A stretch of 64,000 nucleotides of DNA from Geodermatophilus poikilotrophus (GCF_900111455.1 NZ_FOIE01000007.1:246959-310958), one strand, 5' to 3'. Positions 37,721 through 47,368 are shown, counted from the stretch's first letter. The notes: generated by a model not told the origin, from the letters alone. Numbers and translations: made by a program.

Positions 37721-39592
37721 TCAGAGCAGGTCGAACTCGTTGAACGCGGCGCCGCCGGACAGCCGCGCGTAGCCCGGCCCGCGGTCGAAGAACGGCTCGT
37801 CGCCGGTGCGCGCGTCCCGCACCTCCCGGCGGAGCCGGCCGGTCGCGGCCTCGTCGCAGGTGCCGTCGTCGGCCACGACGACGCCGTAGTCCTCGCGGGC
37901 CCCGGCAACGCTCACCTTCCGCCAGGCGACGTCGCGCAGCACCTCCTCGACCGGCCGGTCCAGCGGGTCGCCCCACCCGCCGCCGCCCGTCGTCCGGATG
38001 CGGACGACCGTGCCCGCCGCCAGGGGCTCGGCGTCGGCGAGCGCGTCGACGTCGTGCTCGTCCGGCCCGCCCGGGTCGACCGTGATCCGGAACGGGCGCC
38101 CGGCGCGGCCGCCGGCGACCCCCCAGCAGGACAGGATCGAGCGGTCGGCGATCGACATGAAGTGCGCGTCCCGCAGCACCCGGATGTGCTTCTCGTAGCC
38201 GCAGCCGCCCCGGTACCGGCCCGGCCCCCCGGAGTCCAGGGCCAGCCCCAGCCGCTCCACCCGCAGCGGGAAGCGGCTCTCGGTGAACTCGGTCGGCAGG
38301 TTCCGCGAGTCCGGGACGACGTGGATCGTGTCCTCGCCGTCGGCGTAGTACCGCCCGCCCGACCCGCCGCCGAGCACCTCGCGCATCAGGTAGGGCTCAC
38401 CGGCCTCGTCGACGCCGTACACGCCGGTGTAGCGGATCGTCTCCTGGTCGGCAGGCATCCGGCCGCCGGTCGCCTTGGCCAGCACGCCCGACAGGACGCC
38501 GAGCAGCCGCAGGATGACGAACGTCCGCGCGTTGGTCGGCGCGGGGAAGACCGGCGTGAGCAGCGTGCCCTTCTCCGGGAAGCGCATCTCGATCAGCGGC
38601 ACGACGCCCTCGTTGACGTCGAGCTGCGCCATCCGCTCCGGTGTCTCGGCGAGGTTGCGCAGGATCGGCGCCAGCCACTTCTTGAGGAAGTTGCCGTCGG
38701 CGTAGTCACCGCAGTGGTTGATCGGGCCCTTCGCCTGCGGCCCGGTGCCGGTGAAGTCGATGACCAGCGGGACGTCGGCCGTGCTGTCCATGGTCAGCGT
38801 GATCCGCTGGCGGTGCAGCTTCGGCGGCTCCACGCCGTCGTGCTCGGCGTAGTCCTCCCAGACGTAGGTGCCGTCGGGGATCTGCGACAGCACCTCCCGG
38901 CGGTACACCTCGGTGGAGTTGGCGAGGATGGCCTCGAAGCAGGCCTCCACGGCGGCCACCCCGTACCGCGCGAACAGCTCCCCGAGGCGACGCGCGCCGG
39001 CCAGGCAGGCCGAGCACTCGGCGTCGAGGTCGGCGGCCAGCGAGTCGGGCATCCGCGAGTTGCGGGTCATGATCGCCAGCGCCGCCTCGTTGCGGACGCC
39101 GCGGTCCCACAGCTTGATCGGCGGGACCATCAGCCCCTCCTCGTAGACCGAGGTGGCCGCCGACGGCATCGAGCCGGGCACCGCGCCGCCGATGTCGTCG
39201 TGGTGGCCGAACGCCTGCACGAAGGCGACGACCTCCGCCTGCGGACCGGCGGGGCCGTCCACCTCGGCGAACACCGGCACGGTGACGCACAGGTCGGGCA
39301 GGTGCCCGATGCCGCCCTCGGAGAGGTAGACGTCGTTGTGGAAGTAGACGTCGCCGACGTTCATCGTCTCGATCGGGTGGTCGCGCACCACCGGGTGCAC
39401 CAGTGCCGAGTACGAGCGACCGGTGAGCTTGCGCAGCTTCCGGTCGTGGATGCCGGCGCGGAAGTCGTGCGCGTCGCGGATCATCGGCGACCGCGACGTC
39501 CGGCCGATCGAGGTCTCCACCTCGCGCTCGATCGCGGCCAGCGTGCCGGCCACGATCTCGACGAGCACCGGGTCGGCGTCCGGAAGGCCCAT
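37721..39592 (-). CDS. hyuB: Hydantoinase B/oxoprolinase family protein
   Basis: 623 residues. N-terminal VEIVAGTLAAIEREVETSIGRTSRSPMIRDAHDF, metal-like VYFHNDVYLSEGGIGHLPDLCV, FGHHDDIGGAVPGSM, GGGSGGRY and GGCGYEKHIRVL are typical of the HyuB/acetone carboxylase subunit family. It forms a two-subunit ATP-dependent cyclic-amide hydrolase or carboxylase with HyuA, which is coupled by a 1-base TGATG overlap. The substrate (hydantoin, oxoproline, a lactam, or a ketone) cannot be decided. Confidence 0.9.
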   Translation of the reverse strand: MGLPDADPVLVEIVAGTLAAIEREVETSIGRTSRSPMIRDAHDFRAGIHDRKLRKLTGRSYSALVHPVVRDHPIETMNVGDVYFHNDVYLSEGGIGHLPDLCVTVPVFAEVDGPAGPQAEVVAFVQAFGHHDDIGGAVPGSMPSAATSVYEEGLMVPPIKLWDRGVRNEAALAIMTRNSRMPDSLAADLDAECSACLAGARRLGELFARYGVAAVEACFEAILANSTEVYRREVLSQIPDGTYVWEDYAEHDGVEPPKLHRQRITLTMDSTADVPLVIDFTGTGPQAKGPINHCGDYADGNFLKKWLAPILRNLAETPERMAQLDVNEGVVPLIEMRFPEKGTLLTPVFPAPTNARTFVILRLLGVLSGVLAKATGGRMPADQETIRYTGVYGVDEAGEPYLMREVLGGGSGGRYYADGEDTIHVVPDSRNLPTEFTESRFPLRVERLGLALDSGGPGRYRGGCGYEKHIRVLRDAHFMSIADRSILSCWGVAGGRAGRPFRITVDPGGPDEHDVDALADAEPLAAGTVVRIRTTGGGGWGDPLDRPVEEVLRDVAWRKVSVAGAREDYGVVVADDGTCDEAATGRLRREVRDARTGDEPFFDRGPGYARLSGGAAFNEFDLL

Positions 39593-41664
39593 CAGGCGTC
39601 CCTCTCGATCAGCAGGTTCCCGTGGCGGTCCACGGTCGCGTGGAAGCCGGGGTGCACCGGCACGGTCGAGCCGAACTCCTCGATGACGGCCGGTCCCGGC
39701 ACGACGTCACCGGGCGCCAGTCGCGGCCGGTCGTACGTCGGCGTCCCCACCCAGTCGCCGTCGAAGAAGACCGGCCGGGAGCCCGTGACGGCCCGGTCCG
39801 TCACGGGCCCGTCGGCCGGCGCGAGCTCCACCAGGTCCGGACGGCGGATCGGCCCGATCCCGCTCACCCGCAGGTTGACCCACTCGACGGCCTGGCGCGG
39901 GTCCTCGGCGAAGTCGTAGCCGTAGAGCACGCGGTGCGCGGCGTGGAAGCCCTCGCAGGCCTGGTCGACGGCTGCGGCGTCCAGGTCGCCGTCCGCTACC
40001 GGGACGCGCACCTCGAACGCCTGGCCCACGTAGCGCAGGTCGGCGCTGCGCTGCAGCCGCTGCCGGTCGCGGGAGAACCCCTCGCCGTCCAGCGCGGCCC
40101 GGGCGTCGTCCTCCAGCGAGGTGAACACCGACCGCACCCGGTCGAGGTCCAGGTCGGCGTGCCGGCTGATCGCCGTCTGCACGTGGTCGTTGCGGACGTC
40201 GACGGTCAGCAGGCCGAACGCGCTGAGGTTGCCCGGGTCCGGCGGGACGAGGGTGCGCGGCAGGCCGAGGACGTCCATCAGCCGGCAGGCCAGCAGCGAG
40301 CCGGAGCCGCCGAAGGTGGTCAGCGTGAAGTCGCGGACGTCGAGGCCCCGGGCGACGGTGACCTGGCGCAGCGCGTTGGCCTGGTTCCACGCGGAGATCT
40401 CCAGGATGCCGGTGGCGGTGCGCTCCAGGTCGAGGTCGAGCTCCTCGCCCAGCTGCTCCAGCCCGGCGCGGGCGGCGCCGACCGACAGCGGGATCTCCCC
40501 GCCGAGCAGGTGCGGCGGGATGCGGCCGAGCACCACGTGGGCGTCGGTGACGGTCGGCTCCGAGCCGCCGGACGGGTAGCAGATCGGCCCCGGGTCGGCG
40601 CCGGCCGAGCGGGGCCCGACCTTGAGCGTGCCCTCCGGTGACAGCCACGCGATCGAGCCGCCGCCCGCGCCCACGGTGACCACGTCGATCATCGGGATCT
40701 TCGAGGGGTAGGCGCCCACCGAGCCCTCGGTGGTGATCGCCGGCTCGCCGTCGACGACCACGGCGACGTCGGTGGAGGTGCCGCCGCCGTCGCAGGTGAG
40801 CACCCGGTCGAAGCCCGCCGCGCCGGCGACGAGGGCCGCGCCCAGCGCGCCGGCGGCCGGCCCGGACAGCACCGTGGTGATCGGCTGGTGCACGACCTCG
40901 GCGGCCGAGAGCACGCCGCCGTTGCTCTTCATCACGTAGAACGGCACGCCCGGCGCGATGCCGTCGAGCCCCTCCCGGATCGCCGTCACGTACGCGCCCA
41001 CCCGCGGCTTGACCGCCGCGTCGACCAGCGTGGTCACCGACCGCTCGTACTCCCGGTACTCGCGCAGCACCTGCGAGCTCGCGCTCACCACCGCGCCGGG
41101 GTGCTCCTCGCGCAGGATCTCCAGCACGCGGCGCTCGTGGGCGTCGTCCGCGTAGGAGTGCAGCAGGCAGACGCCGATCGTGCCGACCCCGGCGTCGCGG
41201 AAGAACCGGGCGGCGGCGCGGGCGTCCTCCTCGTCGAGGGGCCGCACCTCCTCGCCGCGGGAGCCGAGTCGGCCGCGCACGGTGCGCACCAGGTCGGCGG
41301 GGACGATCCGCGGCGGCTTGACCCAGAAGTAGCTGTTGCCGTACCCGTCGGGTACCGACTGGCGGGCGATCTCCAGCACCGACTCGTAGCCCTCGGTGGT
41401 GAGGAAGCCGATCCGGTCCAGCTCGCCCTCGAGCAGCTGGTTGGTCGCGACCGTCGTCCCGTGGCTGACGGCGGTCACCGCGCTGCCGTCGAGCCCGAGC
41501 AGGCCGAGCACCTTGCGGACGCCGGTGAGGAACCCCTCCGCGGGGTCGGCCGGGGTGGACGGCGTCTTGGTGGTCGTGGTCCGGCCGGTCGCCTCGTCCA
41601 CCGCGACGACGTCGGTGAAGGTCCCGCCGGTGTCGATGCCGATGCGGACTCGGCGCGGCTCCAT
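39592..41664 (-). CDS. hyuA: Hydantoinase A/oxoprolinase family protein
   Basis: 690 residues, ASKHA-fold ATPase subunit: N-terminal RRVRIGIDTGGTFTDVVAVDEATGR, AVSHGTTVATNQLLEG, LTCDGGGTSTDVAVV and VGAGGGSIAWL are the phosphate-binding and hinge segments. It works with HyuB. Neither regulator nor transporter sits in the same operon; a 40-bp gap separates it from the next gene. Confidence 0.92.
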   Translation of the reverse strand: MEPRRVRIGIDTGGTFTDVVAVDEATGRTTTTKTPSTPADPAEGFLTGVRKVLGLLGLDGSAVTAVSHGTTVATNQLLEGELDRIGFLTTEGYESVLEIARQSVPDGYGNSYFWVKPPRIVPADLVRTVRGRLGSRGEEVRPLDEEDARAAARFFRDAGVGTIGVCLLHSYADDAHERRVLEILREEHPGAVVSASSQVLREYREYERSVTTLVDAAVKPRVGAYVTAIREGLDGIAPGVPFYVMKSNGGVLSAAEVVHQPITTVLSGPAAGALGAALVAGAAGFDRVLTCDGGGTSTDVAVVVDGEPAITTEGSVGAYPSKIPMIDVVTVGAGGGSIAWLSPEGTLKVGPRSAGADPGPICYPSGGSEPTVTDAHVVLGRIPPHLLGGEIPLSVGAARAGLEQLGEELDLDLERTATGILEISAWNQANALRQVTVARGLDVRDFTLTTFGGSGSLLACRLMDVLGLPRTLVPPDPGNLSAFGLLTVDVRNDHVQTAISRHADLDLDRVRSVFTSLEDDARAALDGEGFSRDRQRLQRSADLRYVGQAFEVRVPVADGDLDAAAVDQACEGFHAAHRVLYGYDFAEDPRQAVEWVNLRVSGIGPIRRPDLVELAPADGPVTDRAVTGSRPVFFDGDWVGTPTYDRPRLAPGDVVPGPAVIEEFGSTVPVHPGFHATVDRHGNLLIERDA

Positions 41665-41704
41665 GCCCGGATACCTTAGGGCTGAGATACCGGCGGTGGA
41701 AGCG

Positions 41705-42073
41705 TCAGCCGGCCGCGACCGCGAGCGCGGTCGTGACCACGACCAGCGCGATGCTGACCGGGGTGAGCGCGAGGGCGGCCACCCGGACCGCGGGCAGCCG
41801 CCGGCGCCGCACGGCGAGGACCGCGAGGACGGAGCCGACGAGCAGCAGCACCCCCTGGCCGATCCAGCCGGCGGTCAGCCAGGCGCTCGTCGTCCCGCAC
41901 GGCGGGCACCCGGTCGAGGTGCAGCTGTAGGTGTTGGTGCAGTCGGTCATCACGCCGAAGCCGACACCGACGCTGCCGACGGTCGCGAGGAAGAGCACGA
42001 CGGCGAGGGCGACGCCGAGCGGCGTCCACACCGTCCACGGGCGGACGCCGGAGGCGTGCCCGGGCGGGGTCAT
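41705..42073 (-). CDS. Membrane protein of unknown function
   Basis: 122 residues with three hydrophobic stretches (about 17-41, 65-85 and 95-120). The extracytoplasmic loop TDCTNTYSCTSTGCPPCGTT holds four cysteines, suggesting disulfides. Family not recognised. Confidence 0.6.
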   Translation of the reverse strand: MTPPGHASGVRPWTVWTPLGVALAVVLFLATVGSVGVGFGVMTDCTNTYSCTSTGCPPCGTTSAWLTAGWIGQGVLLLVGSVLAVLAVRRRRLPAVRVAALALTPVSIALVVVTTALAVAAG

Positions 42074-42138
42074 GCGGGCAGCCTGCCAGGCCGGTGGGCC
42101 GCCGACCTGCGGGCCCGCCGGAGGACCTGTCGCCGGAG

Positions 42139-42339
42139 CTACTGCTCCCCGGTCCCGTCCTGGAGGGAGCCGGCCGAGCGGCCGGCGTCCTCGACCGCGG
42201 CGCCGGCGGGGTTCGGGCGTTCGACGTCGTCCGCCCCCGGGCGTTCGCCGTCGCCCGTGCCGGACTCGACGTCGCTGTCGTCGTCGAAGCCGCGCAGCGC
42301 GTCGTCCGGAGCCAGGAAGGCGTCGTCAGGACCGGTCAT
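42139..42339 (-). CDS. Small acidic protein
   Basis: 66 residues, rich in Asp, Glu, Gly and Pro with no hydrophobic segment (DALRGFDDDSDVESGTGDGE). Its start lies 10 bp after the stop of the AlkZ-like gene, so it may be cotranscribed. Function unknown. Confidence 0.5.
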   Translation of the reverse strand: MTGPDDAFLAPDDALRGFDDDSDVESGTGDGERPGADDVERPNPAGAAVEDAGRSAGSLQDGTGEQ

Positions 42340-42349
42340 GGCCTCTCCC

Positions 42350-43435
42350 TCAGTCGATGTGGACGTCCTTGAGCACTACCCCGCGGAAGGCGGCCAACCG
42401 CTCGGCGGCCGCCGTGACGACCTCCCGCGGCAGCGGGGTCCACAGCTGGACCGCCACGGTCAGCGTCGCGCCGGTCTTGCGCGGCCGCCAGGTGCCCGCG
42501 ACCTCGCCGTCCGCCAGCACCGCGCCGGGCCGGCCGAGGACCGGCCACAGCGCCTTGGCCCGGACCGGGTCGTCGACCAGCAGCGGCCGGTCGCGGGCCT
42601 GCAGGAAGAGGTCGAACGGGCCGAGCAGGAGGACCCCGGTCGCCGGTGGGACGTCCCCGATCCGGGCGGCGTCCTCGGCGAGCAGCCAGCGCCGCTCGCC
42701 GTCCACCGCGACCTCGACGGCGTCCTCCGGCCAGCGGGCCCGCACGTCCCCGACCGGCGCGTCGAGGTAGCCGGCGACCAGCTTGGGCGTGGCCGGGCCG
42801 AGCAGCCGCAGGTAGCCGCGGACGACGTCCAGGTGCGGCGGCACGGTGTCGGCGGGGACCAGGCCCGGGACCGGGCGCAGCACCGGCGGCGAGGTGCCCG
42901 GCTCCAGCTCCAGCCCGGCGCGCAGCGCGGCCAGCCGGAACGGCATCTCGTGCACGTGCCTGGCGTCGCACGGCCGGCAGAACCGCAGGTGGGGCTCCGG
43001 CAGGAGCTCGGTCAGCCGACCGGACACCTCGCCCTTGACCATGGGGGCGGTGACCACCGACCGCATGGTCGCGGCCACGGCGTCCAGCCCCTCGAGGTTG
43101 CCGATCCCCGCGGCCGCGAGCGGCTTGGCCGCGTCGTAGATGCGCTTGCCGGCGTCCGCGTCGGAGAACGGGGCGGTGGCCGCGGCGACCCCGGGCAGGT
43201 CGGCCCGCCGGTACAGGTGCGGGGCGCCGCGGATCGTCCACGCGGTGGCGAGCTGGTCGTCCGCCGGCGTGGGGACGCCGCGGAGCGCGAGCGCCCACCG
43301 CCCGCCGTCCGGGCCGGTGTCCTGCACGCCGATGTCGAGCACGGCGGTGTCGTCGGGCGTGCCGGCCTCGCGGTCCAGCTGCTGCCCGCGCACCCGGAAC
43401 GCGAGCACCTGCCCGCGCGTCACGGAGACTCCCAC
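42350..43435 (-). CDS. Winged-helix DNA-binding protein (AlkZ-like DNA glycosylase family)
   Basis: 361 residues from GTG 43435, with GGAGG nine bases upstream. Signatures: VTRGQVLAFRVRGQQLDR at the start, ALRGVPTPADDQLATAWTIRGAPHLYRR with conserved Trp/His, CRPCDARHVHEMPFRL, and LLGPFDLFLQARDRPLL near the end. These match proteins annotated as winged helix DNA-binding domain, related to AlkZ/YcaQ glycosylases that remove alkylated or crosslinked bases. The catalytic Q-rich site could not be confirmed. Confidence 0.8.
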   Translation of the reverse strand: MGVSVTRGQVLAFRVRGQQLDREAGTPDDTAVLDIGVQDTGPDGGRWALALRGVPTPADDQLATAWTIRGAPHLYRRADLPGVAAATAPFSDADAGKRIYDAAKPLAAAGIGNLEGLDAVAATMRSVVTAPMVKGEVSGRLTELLPEPHLRFCRPCDARHVHEMPFRLAALRAGLELEPGTSPPVLRPVPGLVPADTVPPHLDVVRGYLRLLGPATPKLVAGYLDAPVGDVRARWPEDAVEVAVDGERRWLLAEDAARIGDVPPATGVLLLGPFDLFLQARDRPLLVDDPVRAKALWPVLGRPGAVLADGEVAGTWRPRKTGATLTVAVQLWTPLPREVVTAAAERLAAFRGVVLKDVHID

Positions 43436-43460
43436 GGCCGCCACCCTCCGTCCTGGGCGG

Positions 43461-45794
43461 TCAGTCCACCAGGTCCAGCGCTGCGCCGACGATCGAGTCG
43501 GCGTCCAGGCCGTGGTGACGGTAGACGCTGGCCAGGTCACCGCTCTGCCCGAACGCGGTCACGCCGAGGTGGGTCCCGGGCACCCCGTTGACACCCGTCA
43601 GGAACGCCAGCGTGTGGGGGTGGCCGTCCAGGACGGTGACGAGCGGGGTGGCCCGGTCGCGCGGGAAGACCGTGTCGAGGACCCACGTCCCGGCGTCGTC
43701 GAGGCCCCGTCGTCCCTGCAGCGCGCGGAACAGCAGCCCGGGACTGGTCACGCAGACCACGTCGGCGCCGACCCCGAGCGCGTCGAGCCGGTCGGCGGCC
43801 GCCAGCGTCTCCGTCACGACGGCGCCCATGGTGACCAGCGTGACCGCCGGACGTCCGGCGCGGCGCAGCGCGTACGCCCCCGCGGTGACCTGCCGGCGGC
43901 GCCGTTCCCGGGCGGCGGGGTCGGTGGGGACGGCCGCGAGGGTCTGGTCGACCGGCCGGGTCGACAGCCGCAGGTAGGCCGAGCTGCCGCCGGGCCGCCC
44001 CAGCCGGGCGAGCGAGGCGAGCAGGCACCACTCGGTGTCCAGCACGAACGCCGGCTCGTAGGTCACGCAGCCGGGCTGCTCCAGCCCGATGGACGGCGTC
44101 TTGATCGACTGGTGCGCCCCGCCCTCGGGCGCGAGCGTGACGCCGGACGGCGTCCCGACCAGGATGGACTGGCCGCCCGCGTAGATGCCGAACGACCACG
44201 GCTCCAGTGCCCGCTCGACGAACGGGTCGTACATGACGCCGATCGGCAGCAGCGGCTGTCCCCAGCGGTTCCAGGTGGCGCCGAGCTCCCCCATGAGGCC
44301 GACCAGGTTGGTCTCGGCGATGCCCAGTTCGATGTGCTGGCCGCCGGGCTGCTCCCGCCAGTGCAGGATCGTCTCGGCGTCGTCGGCGAACCAGTCCGGT
44401 CGCTCGGCCGACGACCAGACGCCGACCTTGTTCACCCAGCCGCCCAGGTTGGTGCTGGAGCTGACGTCCGGGCTGACCGTGACGACGCGGCGGCCGGCCT
44501 CCGGAGCGGCCCGGTTCAGGTCGAGCAGCGCGCGGCCCAGCGCCGCCTGCGTCGTGGCGGTGCCGGTGGGGGTGCGGCCCAGGTCCGCCGGGACGGCCGG
44601 GACCTCGGCGGGGACCTCCTCGACGCGCCGCAGCCGGTCGGCGGCGTCGGCGAGCAGGCGGGCGGCCGCGCTGCCGGGCGGGGGGACCGCCCACGGGTCG
44701 GCGGGGTCCACGCCGAGGGAGTCGGCGAGCTGCCCGATCTGGGCCTCGGTCAGCAGCGCCGAGTGGTTCTGCGGGTGCCCCTCGGTGGCCAGCCCGTAGC
44801 CCTTCAGCGTGTAGGCCAGCACCACGGTGGGCCGCGTGTCGTCGATCTGCGCGAACGCCGACCGCAGGGCCGAGAGGTCGTGACCACCGAGGTTCCGCAC
44901 CGCGGCGCGCAGGTCGGCGTCGGGCACGTCCGCGACCAGCCGGGCGATCTCGGCCGCGCCGGGGCCGTCCCCGGGGAGCGCCTCCCGCAGCTGCGCGGCG
45001 GTGCGCCGGAGCATCCGCTGGTACTCGGGGTTGGTCATCTCGTCGATCCGGTCGCGCAGGTGCGCGCCGCCGGGACGGGCGAAGAGCTCCTCCAGCAGGC
45101 GCCCGTACTTGACGGTCAGCACCTGCCAGCCGGCCGCCGCGAACATGCCCTGCAGCCGGGTGGCGCCCATCATCGGGACGACGCGGTCCAGCGACTGCCG
45201 GTTGAGGTCCACCACCCAGACGACCTCGCCCAGCTCGGCGACCATCGGGTCGAGGACGGCCTCCCACACGGCACCCTCGTCGAGCTCGGCATCGCCGACC
45301 AGGGACCACTGGCGGCCGCTCGCGCCCACCTCGCCGGGGCCGAAGTGGGCGCCGACGTAGCGGCGGGCCAGCGCCCCCCAGATCGGCGCGGTGGCCCCGA
45401 TGCCGACCGATCCCGTCGAGTAGTCCGCCGGGACCGGGTCCTTGAGCCGGCTGGGGTAGCTCTGCAGCCCGCCGAACTCGCGCAGGCGGGGGAGGTGGGA
45501 CGCATCGAGCTGGCCCAGCAGGTACTCCAGCGCGTGCAGCACCGGCGAGGCGTGCGGCTTGACCGACACGCGGTCCTGCGCCGACAGCTGCTCCAGCCAG
45601 AGCGCGGTCATGATCGTGACCATCGAGGCGCTGGAGGCCTGGTGGCCGCCGACCTTGAGGCCCGTCGGGTTCGGGCGCAGCCGGTTGGCGTGGTCGACGA
45701 TGGAGGTGGCCAGCCAGAGCACCCGCTGCTCGATCTCCCGGAGTGCGCGGTCCTGCTCGCTGTCCTGGTGCGGCTGCGTCGCCGTCAGACTCAT
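43461..45794 (-). CDS. AceE-like (homodimeric pyruvate dehydrogenase E1 type) thiamin-dependent enzyme
   Basis: 777 residues from ATG 45794, with GAGCAGGGG just upstream. The thiamin-binding half has KVGGHQASSASMVTIMTALW, SVKPHASPVLHALEYLLGQLD, GGLQSYPSRLKDP, YSTGSVGIGATAPIWGALA and the TPP/Mg motif GDAELDEGAVWEAVLDP, ending at VVDLNRQSLD. The pyrimidine half has ELGIAETNLVGLMGELG and the transketolase C-domain. It is shorter than AceE (about 890-930), missing mostly the N-terminal region that docks to E2. No E2 or E3 gene is nearby, so a lipoate-independent 2-oxoacid or transketolase-type reaction is possible. Last gene of the catabolic operon. Confidence 0.85.
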   Translation of the reverse strand: MSLTATQPHQDSEQDRALREIEQRVLWLATSIVDHANRLRPNPTGLKVGGHQASSASMVTIMTALWLEQLSAQDRVSVKPHASPVLHALEYLLGQLDASHLPRLREFGGLQSYPSRLKDPVPADYSTGSVGIGATAPIWGALARRYVGAHFGPGEVGASGRQWSLVGDAELDEGAVWEAVLDPMVAELGEVVWVVDLNRQSLDRVVPMMGATRLQGMFAAAGWQVLTVKYGRLLEELFARPGGAHLRDRIDEMTNPEYQRMLRRTAAQLREALPGDGPGAAEIARLVADVPDADLRAAVRNLGGHDLSALRSAFAQIDDTRPTVVLAYTLKGYGLATEGHPQNHSALLTEAQIGQLADSLGVDPADPWAVPPPGSAAARLLADAADRLRRVEEVPAEVPAVPADLGRTPTGTATTQAALGRALLDLNRAAPEAGRRVVTVSPDVSSSTNLGGWVNKVGVWSSAERPDWFADDAETILHWREQPGGQHIELGIAETNLVGLMGELGATWNRWGQPLLPIGVMYDPFVERALEPWSFGIYAGGQSILVGTPSGVTLAPEGGAHQSIKTPSIGLEQPGCVTYEPAFVLDTEWCLLASLARLGRPGGSSAYLRLSTRPVDQTLAAVPTDPAARERRRRQVTAGAYALRRAGRPAVTLVTMGAVVTETLAAADRLDALGVGADVVCVTSPGLLFRALQGRRGLDDAGTWVLDTVFPRDRATPLVTVLDGHPHTLAFLTGVNGVPGTHLGVTAFGQSGDLASVYRHHGLDADSIVGAALDLVD

Positions 45795-45899
45795 CCCCTG
45801 CTCCTCGGTCGTGGCCGGAGGGCCCGCCGGACCCCTCGGGTCGAGCACACTGCCGGGCCGGCCGACCGGGCTGGTCGAGCACCGCGTGGCCCGCGCCCC

Positions 45900-45923
45900 G
45901 GACGGCCGGCCGACCGGCCGTCC
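45900..45923. terminator. GC hairpin inside the minus-strand operon
   Basis: GGACGGCCGG (45900-45909), CCGA loop, CCGGCCGTCC (45914-45923). It lies in the 151-bp gap between the FAD-oxidase stop and the AceE-like start, the largest gap in this operon. It could partly terminate transcription or mark a separately expressed end gene. Confidence 0.55.
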
Positions 45924-45945
45924 TGGGCGCCGGGCCGCGGTGGTC

Positions 45946-47313
45946 TCAGAGGACCTTGCCGGGGTTGAGGATCCCCAGCGGGTCGAAGACCGACTTGATC
46001 TGCTGCTGCAGGGCGTAGGACCGCTCGCCCAGCTCCGAGCGCAGCCAGGTCCGCTTGAGCAGCCCGACGCCGTGCTCCCCGGTGATGGTGCCGCCCAGGT
46101 CCAGGGCCAGCCGCATGATGGCGTCGAAGGCCCGCTGGGCCCGTTCGGCGGCGGCGTCGTCGCCCCGGTCGAACACCACCGTCGGGTGCATGTTCCCGTC
46201 GCCGATGTGACCGGGGCAGATGACGAACGTCCCGGTCGCGGCGGCGATCTGCTCCATGCCGGCCAGCAGGTCCACGAGCCGGGCGCGCGGCACGGCGACG
46301 TCGTCGATGAGCGTCGCGCCCAGTTCCTCGACCGCGGGGTTCACCAGCCGCCGGGCCTGCGTCAGCATGGCGGACTCGACGGCGTCCTCGGCGACGGCGA
46401 CCTCGCTCGCCCCGAGCTCCTCGCAGATCGCCCCCATGGCGGCCACGTCCGCCGCGGCGAGGGGACCCCGGTCGGACTGGGTGATGAGCATGGCCTCCGC
46501 GTCGACGGGCAGGCCCATGTCGCGGTAGGCCTGGACCGCCCGGATGGAGGGCTTGTCGAGGAACTCCATCATCGACGGGCGCATCCCGGACGCCATGATG
46601 CGGGTGACGGCCGTCATCGCGTCGGCGGTCTTGGCGAAGACCGCCGCCATGGTCAGCGCCGGCTCGGGTGCCGGACGCAGGGCCAGCGTCGCCTCCGTGA
46701 TGATGCCGAGCGTGCCCTCCGACCCGACGAGCAGACGGGTGAGGTCGTAGCCGGCCACGCCCTTGGCGGTGCGGCGCCCGACGCGGACCACCTCCCCGTC
46801 GGCGAGCACCACCTCCAGCCCGCGGACGAAGTCCGCCGTGACGCCGTACTTCACGCAGCACAGGCCGCCGGCGTTGGTGGCGAGGTTGCCGCCGATCGTC
46901 GACAGCTCCCAGGAGGAGGGGTCCGGCGGGTAGAACAGGCCGACCGCGGCCACGGCCCGGGACAGGTCGGCGTTGACCACCCCCGGCTCGACGATCGCGA
47001 CCTGGTCGACCTCGTCGATCTCCAGGATGCGGTCCATCCGCACCATCGAGACCAGCAGCGCGCCGTCGACGGCGTTCGCAGCGCCCGACAGCCCGGTCCG
47101 GGCGCCCTGGGGCACGACCGGCACCCGGTGCCGGCTGGCCCAGCGCATCACGGCCTGCACCTCGGCCGTGGTCGTGGGCCGGACGACGCCCAGCGGACGC
47201 CCGGCGGCGCACGAGCTGGCGCTGTCGTGCCGGTAGGCGTCGCTCGTCGCCTCGTCGGTGACGAGGGCGCCCTCGGGCAGCAGTGCCGCCAGCTCGGAGA
47301 TCGGTGCTGTCAC
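45946..47313 (-). CDS. FAD-linked oxidase (GlcD family D-2-hydroxyacid dehydrogenase)
   Basis: 455 residues. The PCMH FAD-binding domain carries RHRVPVVPQGARTGLSGAAN, PPDPSSWELSTIGGNLATNAGGLCCVKYGVT and VGSEGTLGIITEATLAL; the C-terminal domain has CPGHIGDGNMHPTVVFDR and GGTITGEHGVGLLKR, the metal/active-site His motifs of GlcD-type enzymes. It should oxidise a D-2-hydroxy acid to a 2-oxo acid, which fits feeding the AceE-like and DapA-like enzymes of the operon. No GlcE/GlcF partners are present, as in single-subunit types. Confidence 0.93.
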   Translation of the reverse strand: MTAPISELAALLPEGALVTDEATSDAYRHDSASSCAAGRPLGVVRPTTTAEVQAVMRWASRHRVPVVPQGARTGLSGAANAVDGALLVSMVRMDRILEIDEVDQVAIVEPGVVNADLSRAVAAVGLFYPPDPSSWELSTIGGNLATNAGGLCCVKYGVTADFVRGLEVVLADGEVVRVGRRTAKGVAGYDLTRLLVGSEGTLGIITEATLALRPAPEPALTMAAVFAKTADAMTAVTRIMASGMRPSMMEFLDKPSIRAVQAYRDMGLPVDAEAMLITQSDRGPLAAADVAAMGAICEELGASEVAVAEDAVESAMLTQARRLVNPAVEELGATLIDDVAVPRARLVDLLAGMEQIAAATGTFVICPGHIGDGNMHPTVVFDRGDDAAAERAQRAFDAIMRLALDLGGTITGEHGVGLLKRTWLRSELGERSYALQQQIKSVFDPLGILNPGKVL

Positions 47314-47368
47314 GGTCGTGCCTCTTCCTTCCGCGGCGTCCGTGCCCCGACGGCCCGGGGCGTCGTGG

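Noticed and set aside
43140-45968. A 942-codon plus-strand frame over the AceE-like gene
   Set aside because: Antisense shadow; the minus-strand protein has clear thiamin-enzyme motifs, a good ribosome site and operon fit.
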